Position numbers and translations under genes: made by a program | DNA from: Hydnum rufescens UP504 | Lineage: Eukaryota > Basidiomycota > Agaricomycetes > Cantharellales > Hydnaceae | Assembly: GCA_014904985.1 (NCBI GenBank) | Contig: MU128927.1 | Location: forward strand, 1-19,930 | DNA: 19,930 bases | Direction of reading: 5' to 3' | Shown here: positions 10,587 to 18,047 of the stretch, one piece after another | How positions within the stretch are numbered: position 1 is the stretch's first letter | How the letters are laid out: the number at the start of each line of letters is the position of its first letter | Notes under the pieces: model-generated | Told to the model about the DNA's origin: nothing | The model's database searches: none | The model's input: the letters and a program-made list of their open reading frames with translations, nothing else

Positions 10587-11108
10587 TACTGGGGTTATGC
10601 AAAGTATCATTATTGCGAGGTTTTTAAAGCAACCTTTGCAGAGGCAAAGCAAACTACAATCCAAAGTCTAGATGCTTGCCCTGTTGAGACAATCCGGCGC
10701 TTTATCAACCGGTCATGGCACTTTATGTCTGCATACCTGCCTTGGACTTACGGGAAAGGCAGCAGAGTGGGCTGTGAGGAAGCAAAAATCCCATCGCAGT
10801 GTTGTGCAGCGTGCTATGCTTGCTATTGACTCTATTCTCAACTAATTGTATCATATATTCTCCCATGGTCATTGTTTATATGTATATAGGTGTCATTTAC
10901 CCTCTCCAATGAGTCCTAATACACATTCCAGTCACTCATGCAGCCTCAGAAGCAGTCTAACTTCTCTCAAAATTTGCTCAAAATTTTGGCCAACCTCAAA
11001 TTAACCCCTAGGAAAATTTTAAAGGTGTTTTTGGGTTCCTTGAGCCTCAAGGAGCCCAAATCTGTCGAGATCTAAGTTTCAGAGTTGCTGAATCAAGCTC
11101 CAGATACA

Positions 11109-11135
11109 ATTGTTGACTTTGGCTGTCCACGACTG
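11109..11135 (-). repeat. Right terminal inverted repeat, Tc1/mariner-like element
   Basis: Exact inverted copy of the left end; followed directly by the TA at 11136-11137. The sequence just inside the two ends matches only loosely. Confidence 0.9.
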
Positions 11136-11187
11136 TACCATAAACGGTATTTCACTGGCTGGCGCTAGCTGTGATGACGCCGCAGAG

Positions 11188-12103
11188 CACCTTAGGCAGC
11201 CCTACTTCGGTACCTAGTTAGGTCTGGTTTTTCTGGTAGAATAGCCTACCTAATAGGCTCATTTTGCCATGGCCCCATGTACTCTACAAGCCTAGCATGG
11301 GCCCATGGAACCTCATACAATTTTAGGCTCCATGGGCCCATGCCAGAAATTTTTTTAGGCCATGGGGCCATGAACACCTGCCCTGGCTATAGTACTGTGA
11401 GTTTCCCCAAGTCTACTACATCAGCAATCCCAGATTTCTTTATCTCTGTGATTTGATGCAATAAACCCCTCAGAAAAACCAAGGCACGTGAGTTTGCGGA
11501 AACCCGCAATGTCCCGCATAGCGTCGGCGCATTCGGCAGCTCAGCAGTGGATCAGGATGGAGTTATATTCATAAGAAATTAGATTCTTCTGTGTTGATTG
11601 TGTAGTGTGCTGGGGATCTGGGCTTGTCCTTGGGGTGACTTTTGGTACTACCCCGGTTCAAATCCCGCTGAGGCCAAAGTGCTGTGAAATTTTGAAGTAA
11701 GTGTGTATCTGGTACTGGGGCATGGAACCTCTAAGACCTTTGTGGAATCCTGTTTCAGCTTCTTCTGGATGACACCTCACCACCCCCTCCCCTTGTCACA
11801 CTTGCGCATGTGAGAAGCCCAAAATTTCCTTTTTTGGAATTCCTAAGAATCTTCTTCCAATCTGCTCAAAAATTGCCAAATAGCTTTAAAATATCTCTGC
11901 TGTGTATATTTCCAGCACCTAGATGTTGTATCTACAAACTTATGCACCCTCAACTTGCACTGGTGTTGAGTTCAGGTGTGGGCATTTCCAAAACCTCACA
12001 TGCTTCGGTTTTTTTGAGGGGTTTATTGCGCCAATTATCTCTGTGCACACTTTTTTTTTTTTTCTAAGTCCACACATACTTGCTCTTTTTTTTCTAACAT
12101 GTC
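11188..12103 (+). repeat. Left long inverted arm (interrupted)
   Basis: Pairs with 14343-14662. Continuous to 11450, then resumes at 12046 with the CACAC-T(n)-CTAAGTCC segment and ends at CTAACATGTC (12103). The 595 intervening bases are the MITE plus one copy of its 9-bp duplication. Confidence 0.85.
11442..12045. mobile_element. Mutator-like MITE, 586 bp, with 9-bp target duplication
   Basis: The element 11451-12036 is flanked by ATCTCTGTG on both sides (11442-11450 and 12037-12045). Its imperfect inverted ends share GCAATAAACCCCTCA, an A-rich run with CC, and GCA(C/T)GTGAG over about 40 bp. Nine-base duplications with long imperfect ends are typical of Mutator-like elements. No transposase is present. 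The intact right arm of the host transposon gives the pre-insertion sequence, which proves the insertion directly. The left half is CpG-rich (GCGTCGGCGC near 11522), the right half CpG-poor. Confidence 0.8.
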
Positions 12104-12180
12104 ATCACATTAAAATTGGAGATATCATGACATCAGGGATCTAAAGCAGTAGGGATAGGAAATGGAAGGGGGGCATGGGA

Positions 12181-12730
12181 AACAGGAAGGCAACACGAGA
12201 AATATGAGGGCAATGTAAAAAAATGCAATGGTGGTGCTGAAATGGAAAGGATAGTATGAAGAAAGCAAGGACAATCTGAAAAACAGATGGATGATGTGAA
12301 AAATGGACAGATGATGCGAAAAACATATGGATGACATGAAAAATGTATGGATGACACAAAAAATGGATGGACAACACAAAAAACATATGGATGATGTGAG
12401 AAATGGGACAACAATGCAAGAGACTGAAGGATGTTGCAAAAAAACTGGAGGATGACATGAGAAACATGAGGATAGTGCAAAGAGCACAAGGGCAATGCGA
12501 CACATGCAAGGACGATGGGAGGAATCCAAGGACCATTCAAGAAATGTGAGGACAATGTGGGAAATGTGAGGACAATGCAAGAAATGTGACATCAGTGCGA
12601 GAAACATGATGACAATGTGAGAAATGCAATGATAATATGAGAAATGTGACAATGATGCAAGAAATGTAATGATGCAAAAAATGGGAGGATGGCACAAGAA
12701 ATGGGTGGACAAGGTGAGAGATGCAAGAAC
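12181..12730. repeat. 20-bp minisatellite, about 27 copies
   Basis: Diverged units in strict 20-bp register, for example GAAATGTGAGGACAATGTGG at 12541 and the two units after it. Consensus is close to RAAATGNRWGGAYRAYRYRA, purine-rich on the plus strand. Because 20 is not a multiple of three, all three minus-strand frames run open for 130-195 codons with a 20-residue period; they are not genes. Confidence 0.9.
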
Positions 12731-12750
12731 GCAGGCTGGTCAGTTAAATT

Positions 12751-12805
12751 GGGGACCTAATTAGGTACCATTTTTGGGGCAGAAAATGGTACCTAATAGG
12801 TCCCC
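12751..12805. repeat. Foldback hairpin
   Basis: Arms 12751-12774 and 12783-12805 (GGGGACCTAATTAGGTACCA against its inverse with one base less) around a loop of about 8 bases. The core word TAGGTACC resembles GGTACCTAG near the tips of the host element's long arms, so it may be a related transposase-binding site or a tiny foldback element. Confidence 0.7.
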
Positions 12806-12877
12806 AGACAGTATGGCTGAAATATGGCCAAAATACAGCCATTCTGATTCATTTCAGCCAATCCATGGCTGTGCATG

Positions 12878-12957
12878 ATTATTTATTTATTTATTATTAT
12901 TACTACTATAATTATATACATATTATCCCCCCCCCTGGGGTCTGCCACCACAGGGGG
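12878..12957. repeat. ATTT/ATT microsatellite and C-run/G-run foldback
   Basis: (ATTT)n then (ATT)n at about 12878-12908, followed by an AT-rich patch, a run of nine C (12927-12935), and a hairpin in which CCCCCTG pairs with CAGGGGG at 12951-12957. Confidence 0.7.
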
Positions 12958-13580
12958 GCAGTTCATGCAGGTCATGGGTTTGCAGGTGGTGGGCCAGGTT
13001 AATAAATAACACATTAGTAAAAGAAAAGTACCTTAAATCCACCTGTCAGGGCCATGCTGTGACAAGAGCACCAAACAAGTGTAAACACAAATAAATCTGG
13101 CTAAGTCTGGTGTAAGTCCAGCTGAGTCTGAATGAATCCAGGTGAGAGTAAGACAGTAAGAGACAGGAGAATGGAGGAGGAATCCTGCAGCCTGGAAGGG
13201 TCTGGGTAGAAGTGAGCACAGTAGTCTTTAAGCTTGCAAAGTCAGCTGGAAAGCACTTGGAGCTGTAGTCTGGAGTAGAAGTGGAAATCCTGAGAGACCA
13301 AAGCTGGGTCTCTGGATTTTGCCCCTGGACTACTTATACATAGTTCCTATACTATGGGGGATTGATTGCTTAATGAGAGGTGGTTACAGGGGGGCAGGCA
13401 CAAGAGGGGGAGCAGGCAGGGGATGGGAAGGTGGAGGGAACAGGAACAGGGCCAGGGGTAAGTGTGTGGGAACCAGAAGTAAAGGAAATGAAGGGGAAGT
13501 GAAACAGAGGCAGGGACAAATTGGAAACAGACTGGAACCAAAACTGGAATTAACTGGGAAATGGATGAACTATGACACCA

Positions 13581-14309
13581 CCACACACCCAGTGCAGTGG
13601 GTGTGTGGCTCATATGCCCCAGTCAGGGGCCTGGGCTCCATTTGGGCAGACTCCTGAGGGGGTGTTTGTGGTTTTTGTTCATGTGGTTGTGCATGGTTTT
13701 GTTCCCAGTTTTCATTCACAGTGTGTCATTCAGTGGGTTTGTTGTCTGGGGTCACACTGGGTTTTGTTGGTGGGTTGGTGGATTTGGGCTTGGTGGTGTA
13801 AGTTTCATGTGTTAGCTAAAATTAAAAGAATACATACATTATATGGCCACACACCCACTGCAGCAGGTGTGTGGCCCTATTCTCCTGCTCTTCTGGTTCA
13901 TGGTTTCATATGGGTGGGGTTGGGTTGGTGGTGTACTCATTGGCTTGGGGTCTATGCATTGAGGTTGGACAGCTTGACCTAGAATAGAAATAAAACGTTA
14001 GTTATATCAAAACTCGTGCAAAAAGAGCAGCAACTGCTGCTCTTTTTGTGCATTTGCAGCTATTAAAAAAAACATAGCTAGTATTGCCACACACCCACTG
14101 TGGCAGGTGTGTGGCTCCCTACTTTTGTCTTGGTGGCATCATGTGCCTGCCTTCATTCATTTATTTGCCCATTTGGGCATTCCAATTTGCATGATGTGGG
14201 GGCTTTCGGTCATGGGGGGGATATCCTGGCCTAGAATAGGAAATAAAACATTAGTTAAAAATTTAAAAACAGTGCAAAAAGAGCAGCAAGTGCTGCTCTT
14301 TTTGCACTG
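13581..14309. repeat. Three spaced hairpin modules
   Basis: A near-identical palindrome recurs at 13581-13608, 13845-13876 and 14086-14115 (arms CCACACACCC / GGTGTGTGG), spaced 266 and 241 bp. After copies 2 and 3 comes a shared stretch (CCTAGAATAG, AAATAAAAC, TTAGTTA) and a second palindrome, 14019-14048 and 14270-14309, with CAAAAAGAGCAGCA arms; in the last copy the arms are a perfect 19 bp around 2 bases. Module 1 lacks the second palindrome. They sit just inside the right long arm of the host transposon. Confidence 0.8.
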
Positions 14310-14342
14310 GGTGGGAACATGGACTTAGCTTATATAGAACCA

Positions 14343-14662
14343 GACATGTTAGAAAAAAAAAGAGCAAGTATGTGTGGACTTAGAAAAAAAAAAGTGTGCA
14401 CAGAGATAAAGAAATCCAGGATTGCCGATGTGGTGGACTTGGGGAAACTCACAGTACTATAGCCAGGGCAGGTGTTCATGGCCCCATAGCCTAAAAAAAA
14501 TTTCTGGCATGGGCCCATGGAGCCTAAAATTGTATGAGGTTCCATGGGCCCATGCTAGGCTCATAGCATATGTGGGGCCATGGCAAAATGAGCCTATTAG
14601 GTAGGCTATTCTACCAGAAAAACCACACCTAGCTAGGTACTGAAGTAGGGCTGCCTAAGGTG
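14343..14662 (-). repeat. Right long inverted arm (intact)
   Basis: Uninterrupted inverted copy of the left arm; it shows the empty-site state at the position where the left arm is split. It contains repeated palindromic GGGCCCATG words and two A-runs. Confidence 0.85.
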
Positions 14663-14670
14663 CCACAGAG

Positions 14671-15504
14671 CTCCTCAAACCTCCTGCATGCTATGTCCCA
14701 AATATACTGTGCATCTGAATGCAAGGGCTTCTGTTTTGTATCAGCTATGTGCAGTTTTGTTGCATTTTTATACTGTTTGAAGCCCATTTTGGGCCTGGAA
14801 TCCTGGAATTTACCATCTATGTTCTTTGTCAAAATTGCCCTCAAAATACTGGAACTGGGATACCAGTTGGTGTAGTGCTCATAGGAGTCCTGATCACACA
14901 CTTTGTTTTCTCAGTGTTGTGTGAATCCCAGAGCCCATCTGCCCTGATGTTTCTCCAGCAGGCATATGCACACCACATACAGTAAAAGAGTGTCACTAAC
15001 TGTAATCCATTATGTGATACATTCACTACAGAGAAAATTCAAACCCACACATTCCCATCCTACAGTACTGGATGGTAAACCAGGATATACAGTTATCTGT
15101 ATTTCCATGGGAACCAAACTGCAGCTAGTGTGCTAGTGTCTTTCAAGCCTGCCTTTGTTCTGACCATTGCATGCAGCACAAGTGAGTTTGACATCCATCC
15201 CAATGCCTCATCCCCCAGAATAGGGCCCAATTCCTCCCCCTAGCCAAATGAATGACAGTTATCCTCCTTGGAGACAACAGACATTGGAAATGAAACAAGG
15301 CACCCATCATGTAGGTAATTCAACCCAGGTCCATGATGGTGAGGATGAAGATGACACAGGGTAAGCCTATTAGACCTATTTGAGAGGATATCTATGTCAG
15401 GGCAACACTGCTGTCGAAGCCACAAACAGAAAGAGGAAAGAGATTAATTAACCACATGCTATTGCAGTGGGAATCCTGAGAGACTGAAACTGGTGATCCC
15501 CCAA
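14671..15504. other. CpG-poor sequence without recognised genes
   Basis: Short frames only, none with domain-like composition. It follows the long-TIR element's right duplication and has almost no CpG, as expected for old methylated repeat DNA. I see no clear repeat boundaries in it. Confidence 0.4.
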
Positions 15505-15690
15505 CTGCAAAGGGCTATAAATACTATTTCCTGCACACAGCCACCAGCCTTCCAGAGCCTTCCACTGTCTTCCATAACCTTCCAGATCCTCCTAGAGTGC
15601 CAGCTCCACAGACCATCAGTCAGCCTCCACAGCCACCATCACTAAGCCTCACTAAGCTGACGTAGCCGTGTTACGAATCCTCTGTGCACC
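15505..15690 (+). promoter_or_regulatory. TATA box and CT-rich leader, possible LTR promoter
   Basis: GGGCTATAAATACT (TATA at 15515-15523) is followed by a C/T-rich, stop-poor leader with repeated CTTCCA words, then a small CpG cluster (GACGTAGCCGTGTTACGAA, 15658-15676) in otherwise CpG-free DNA. This resembles a fungal LTR promoter or a class II core promoter, but I could not find the matching second LTR. The 28 bases before it (GGAATCCTGAGAGACT) partly match 13288-13303, suggesting a shared repeat family. Confidence 0.3.
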
Positions 15691-15946
15691 TCCACATGGC
15701 TATGCCCCAACTTCCATATGTATCCCCCTTAGGTTATGTACTTCCAAGGCAGTGTATGCCTGGGTACTCCAAAGGTGTCCAAAGTGTCAAAGGACTGTAA
15801 TGATGTGGATGGAGTACAGATTGGGACAGGTGGTGTGGATTCAAGGACTGGGGGCAGAGGAGGAGGAGGGGGAGTCTGGATTGGCAACTCCATGGATGCA
15901 TGTGGGGAGTGAGGGAATGACAGGTGCTGACAAGGGTGCCAATGCT

Positions 15947-16047
15947 TGTTGAAAGACGTGGGCGGTGGGTGCCGAATTCATTACATAATACGTATGTACA
16001 GTAGTCAAGTACTGATCGGAATCGGCTGCGGACCCAATCCGCTGACA
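15947..16047 (-). repeat. 3' LTR of the TRIM element
   Basis: 101 bp, TGTCAGCGGATTGG...CTTTCAACA on the minus strand. It matches 17061-17161 except for adjacent TG/CA at 15966-15967. Confidence 0.9.
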
Positions 16048-16371
16048 CTCCCACTCGCAGCGATAACGATCGGGCGGGGGTGTACCAAATAGGACAGGGG
16101 AAGGGGGGGGGAACAAGATCAAAGGATAGAATAAAAGGGGGGGGGGGTTGGACACAACTGGTCTAAATTAGGAGGTGAGGAGAAAAGGATATGCTCCCAC
16201 TGAAGCAGAAATGAGTCAAAGGAATGAAAATGAAAATTGCTCCCACTTGAGCAAGAAGACAGAAAAGGCAAGCAGTAACTCCCACTGGAGCAAATGAGTT
16301 TGCATGAGCGAGACAAAAAGATGAACAGGTAAAAGGAAAAAGGCAGCAAGATTAAGAATTATACTCCCACT
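16048..16371 (-). repeat. Five copies of a polypurine-tract-like motif
   Basis: AGTGGGAG (minus strand) occurs at 16048-16055 (touching the 3' LTR), 16194-16201, 16240-16247, 16279-16286 and 16364-16371. Several extend to GCTCAAGTGGGAGC- or CTCCAGTGGGAG-like words. The first is the working PPT by position; the others are extra copies upstream of it in element orientation. Confidence 0.8.
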
Positions 16372-17047
16372 CAAGTAAAGACTCGAGTACCATAGATTAA
16401 TAAATCCCCAACAGTAGCAGGTACCACGAGCCGAGCCCAAACACCCTCGCGCAAACCGGAAGAACGACAGTAGATGTCTTGATGATGTCGTGTGCCGCGA
16501 GCCGGATATCCAAATCCCCTGTGCGCACCCCGATCGACGAGCCGGATCCATGGCAATCCCCTCGCCCGGGCACCACCTCCATCCCACCCAAAAGACCCTA
16601 TAGTAGGTCACCCAAGAGTCGCGAGCCAAGTCTGGAGACTTCCTCACACACGTCTCAAAATAGTGTTCTGGGTCCAGGGCCAGAGCCCACCCAAACACCC
16701 AACTAAATACTCCACCTCACCAACACGGCACAACGGCAATAGAAAATTCCCCGAAAAGGACACGGGATACGGGTTCATGAGCACGGGTAAGGTTGCCAGT
16801 AGAGGTTTCCCCAAAGAACAGGTACTCCCAGGTATAGGCAGGGGTGCCCCCAGATGGACCACAGAATAGTCGCGCAGTTTAGACACGGAAAAGGAACGAA
16901 CGACGGGTTTTCAGACACGGTATTGATGTCGCGGACTACGGCACAGTTCGTCCAGACAGTCACGGGTTCAGTCATGGTAGAAAGGCTCAATTGAGTCACG
17001 GAGCCGGTGGACTCGCACAGTTAATGGTATAGCCCTTAGGAAATGGA

Positions 17048-17060
17048 TGGGCCCATAACC
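17048..17060 (-). promoter_or_regulatory. Primer-binding site (initiator-Met half tRNA)
   Basis: GGTTATGGGCCCA immediately after the 5' LTR. It is complementary to TGGGCCCAUAACC of the initiator-Met tRNA anticodon stem-loop, the priming mode established for Drosophila copia. The tRNA sequence is from general knowledge; this fungus's own tRNA is not in the window. Confidence 0.75.
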
Positions 17061-17161
17061 TGTTGAAAGACGTGGGCGGCAGGTGCCGAATTCATTACAT
17101 AATACGTATGTACAGTAGTCAAGTACTGATCGGAATCGGCTGCGGACCCAATCCGCTGACA
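17061..17161 (-). repeat. 5' LTR of the TRIM element
   Basis: Direct copy of 15947-16047 with two substitutions. In element orientation it is the upstream LTR because the tRNA-complementary primer site lies on its inner side. Confidence 0.9.
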
Positions 17162-17402
17162 ATGCTGCCACTGGTTGACTACCCAGCCCATAGCCTGCTG
17201 GCTGAGGCCCGATAGAATGAGGGCAATAATAATAAGAGAAATGCCAATAATGGCAAGGATGACAATAACCCCCTTAGTGAATGGAGGGAGAGAGGAGACA
17301 AGAGCATTTGAAGAAGTAGGTGCCATATGATAGAGTTGATGAAGAATGATACTCTGACAGGTAAGTCCTTAGGCAGAAGCAAATTTCAATTTGATCCTGA
17401 CA

Positions 17403-17418
17403 TTACCCCCCTTTTAGG
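17403..17418 (-). other. Polypurine tract and LTR start of an older LTR retrotransposon
   Basis: On the minus strand CCTAAAAGGGGGGTAA is followed at 17402 by TGTCAGGATC. A G-run plus TAA before TGTCA is a common 3' end of Ty3/gypsy internal domains. Upstream minus-strand frames (to about 17712) are rich in Ser/Pro and end SPKRGVMSGSN, which could be a gag-pol tail remnant. No partner LTR was found. Confidence 0.35.
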
Positions 17419-17739
17419 ACTTGGCATCATGATGAGTTTTCCTTGAGTCCAGTCAAATAAAGTATGCTGGGGGTGTAATGAAGTGCATCCCAGATTCAGG
17501 AGGGCACTCATTGTCATACTTGGACAAAGCAGAGTCGACAGGTTGGGAGCCAGATAGGAGGGGATAAGGGGATAAGAAGGTGAAAGGGAAATCACACCAC
17601 CCTTAGCACTAGCTTCAGGTGGGGGAGCCAGACACAGAGCTAGGCACTGGCTTTGCTCTGAGTCTGGGGGAAAAGGTTGCAAAGGAATGGAGTGAATGAT
17701 GAAAGATAGCAAAGTAGTGACTGGCCAAGTGGCACAGTC

Positions 17740-18047
17740 ACTACCTAAGGAGAGGAAGGGGATCAGTAAGAGGAAGGGTGATCCTGCTTACTGCTTTCCC
17801 TGCTAGAGTCCCAAGGCACAAGTCCAGAGCCAGGGAAAGGGCTAGTATTGATGGCTACTAGGGGCCAGCAAGATATCCAGATAGAAGCAGCAGAGACAAG
17901 AGACAAGAGGCAAGAGGGTTCACAGTTCTCACTAGGCATAGAGGTCCAGGCAAAAGTTTTCTATTCAATCCCAGCATCTGCCATATATACATGACTTTTG
18001 AGTCTGAACTCCCTTATGTAATACACTATATTACAGTGCCCCCCAGT
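17740..18047 (-). repeat. LTR-like sequence with polypurine tract and TATA box
   Basis: Minus strand: CTGGGGGGCAC (18046-18036) directly precedes TGTAATATAGTGTATTACA (18035-18017), itself an inverted repeat with TGTAATA arms. About 45 bases on is a TATA-like GTATATATGG (about 17990-17981), then GAATAGAAAACTTTTGCC, as at an LTR transcript start. The downstream LTR end and any second copy cannot be placed in this window, so the left boundary is arbitrary. Confidence 0.45.

Larger units (their letters stand above)
8187..10845 (+). pseudogene. Decayed DDE transposase, five exons
   Basis: The enzyme would cut and rejoin the element's ends in the nucleus. Exons: about 8187-8575, 8649-9127, 9177-9810, 9863-10529, 10587-10845, giving about 800 residues. 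Features in order: acidic N-terminal part (NNSDDSDNEDFAWDP), a basic stretch KGPDVASKSERTQRRYKK, a helical DNA-binding region (LLHSFATLRIKGLGRIAASI), then the catalytic core: D1 in QFHDES (9767-9769), D2 in FIFDQSSAH (10123-10125), E in ELNPIEM (10524-10526), and the C-terminal RSWHFMSAY and GKAAEWAVRKQKSHRSV, stop TAA 10843-10845. The family is common in Agaricomycete genomes. Damage: TGA at 9546-9548 (one transition from CGA), a TAG soon after the presumed start at 8187, and frame changes near 9610, 9717, 9974, 10142 and 10737, four as gains and one as a loss. The mixed signs indicate real decay. The N-terminus is uncertain; ATG 8170 in another frame is the alternative. Confidence 0.8.
7937..11137 (+). 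mobile_element. Tc1/mariner-superfamily DNA transposon with TA target duplication
   Basis: The element proper is 7939-11135, flanked on each side by TA (7937-7938 and 11136-11137). Its ends are perfect 27-bp inverted repeats, 7939-7965 and 11109-11135, beginning CAGTCGTGGACAGCCAAAGT. A CAGT start and TA duplication are standard for this superfamily. Inside is a single decayed transposase gene in plus orientation. Subterminal DNA carries a near-direct repeat of the motif AAAATTTTGGCCA (8093-8105 and 10979-10991) and a 14-bp-arm hairpin at 11031-11059. The perfect TIRs beside a broken gene suggest recent movement, perhaps by transposase supplied from elsewhere, or selection on the ends alone. 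Confidence 0.85.
11180..14670. mobile_element. Non-autonomous DNA transposon with about 321-bp terminal inverted repeats
   Basis: The ends at 11188 and 14662 begin with CACCTTAGGCAGCCCTACTT in inverted orientation. Flanking octamers CCGCAGAG (11180-11187) and CCACAGAG (14663-14670) differ by one CpG-type transition and are the likely target duplication. An 8-bp duplication fits hAT or KDZ/Zisupton transposases; I cannot choose between them. The left arm is 11188-11450 plus 12046-12103, split by a later insertion; the right arm is 14343-14662. I count roughly 15 differences over the first 263 bp. No transposase reading frame lies inside. The core holds a 20-bp minisatellite (12181-12730), a foldback (12751-12805), and three hairpin-bearing modules (13581-14309). 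Without the inserted MITE the element is about 2.9 kb. It starts only 43 bp right of the Tc1/mariner-like element's right TA. Confidence 0.75.
15942..17166 (-). mobile_element. TRIM-type Ty1/copia LTR retrotransposon, non-autonomous
   Basis: The element 15947-17161 (1215 bp) has two 101-bp LTRs with TG...CA ends and an exact 5-bp target duplication ATGCT (15942-15946, 17162-17166). Read on the minus strand, the 5' LTR (17161-17061) is followed at once by GGTTATGGGCCCA, complementary to the anticodon arm of initiator-Met tRNA, the half-tRNA primer known for copia. Just before the 3' LTR is GAGTGGGAG, a copia-like polypurine tract. The 1013-bp interior has no gag or pol that I can recognise. 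Size, LTR length and lack of coding match terminal-repeat retrotransposons in miniature. The LTRs differ at two of 101 positions, and the element is CpG-rich in a CpG-poor host, so the insertion is young. Confidence 0.88.
15729..17326 (-). pseudogene. 125-codon single-pass membrane protein frame split by a TRIM insertion
   Basis: The frame begins MAPTSSNALVSSLPPFTKG at 17326 and has a strong membrane segment at about residues 19-41 (GVIVILAIIGISLIIIALIL). It runs to codon 55 (17162), exactly the end of the ATGCT target site. Skipping the 1215-bp insertion and one target copy, it continues in frame from 15941 through a proline-rich tail (TPPPPPLPPVLEST) to TAA at 15731-15729. The join needs no frame correction. 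I know no family for it. In its CpG-poor, repeat-rich setting it may be an accessory frame of an older transposon rather than a host gene, or a chance frame. As the locus stands, the product would instead run into the LTR and end within the TRIM interior. Confidence 0.4.

Noticed and set aside
11640..11680. tRNA gene at GGTTCAAATCC
   Set aside because: The T-stem does not pair and no D or anticodon arm can be folded; kept only as a box-B-like motif.
12125..12712. Three minus-strand open frames of 131-195 codons
   Set aside because: They are the three frames of the same 20-bp minisatellite; repeats of His/Ser/Phe/Ile follow from the unit, and no gene is supported.
9261..13303. The block GGAAATCCTGAGAGACC near 13288 and its partner near 15470 as paired LTRs
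   Set aside because: The match is only about 28 bases, ends are not TG...CA, and no duplication flanks them.
13581..14309. CRISPR array
   Set aside because: Only three palindromes at about 250-bp spacing in a fungal genome; repeat and spacer sizes do not fit.
16216..16698. 160-codon minus frame as gag or pol of the TRIM
   Set aside because: No zinc knuckle, integrase, RT or RNase H motif is visible in any frame; frames overlap and do not join into a copia order.
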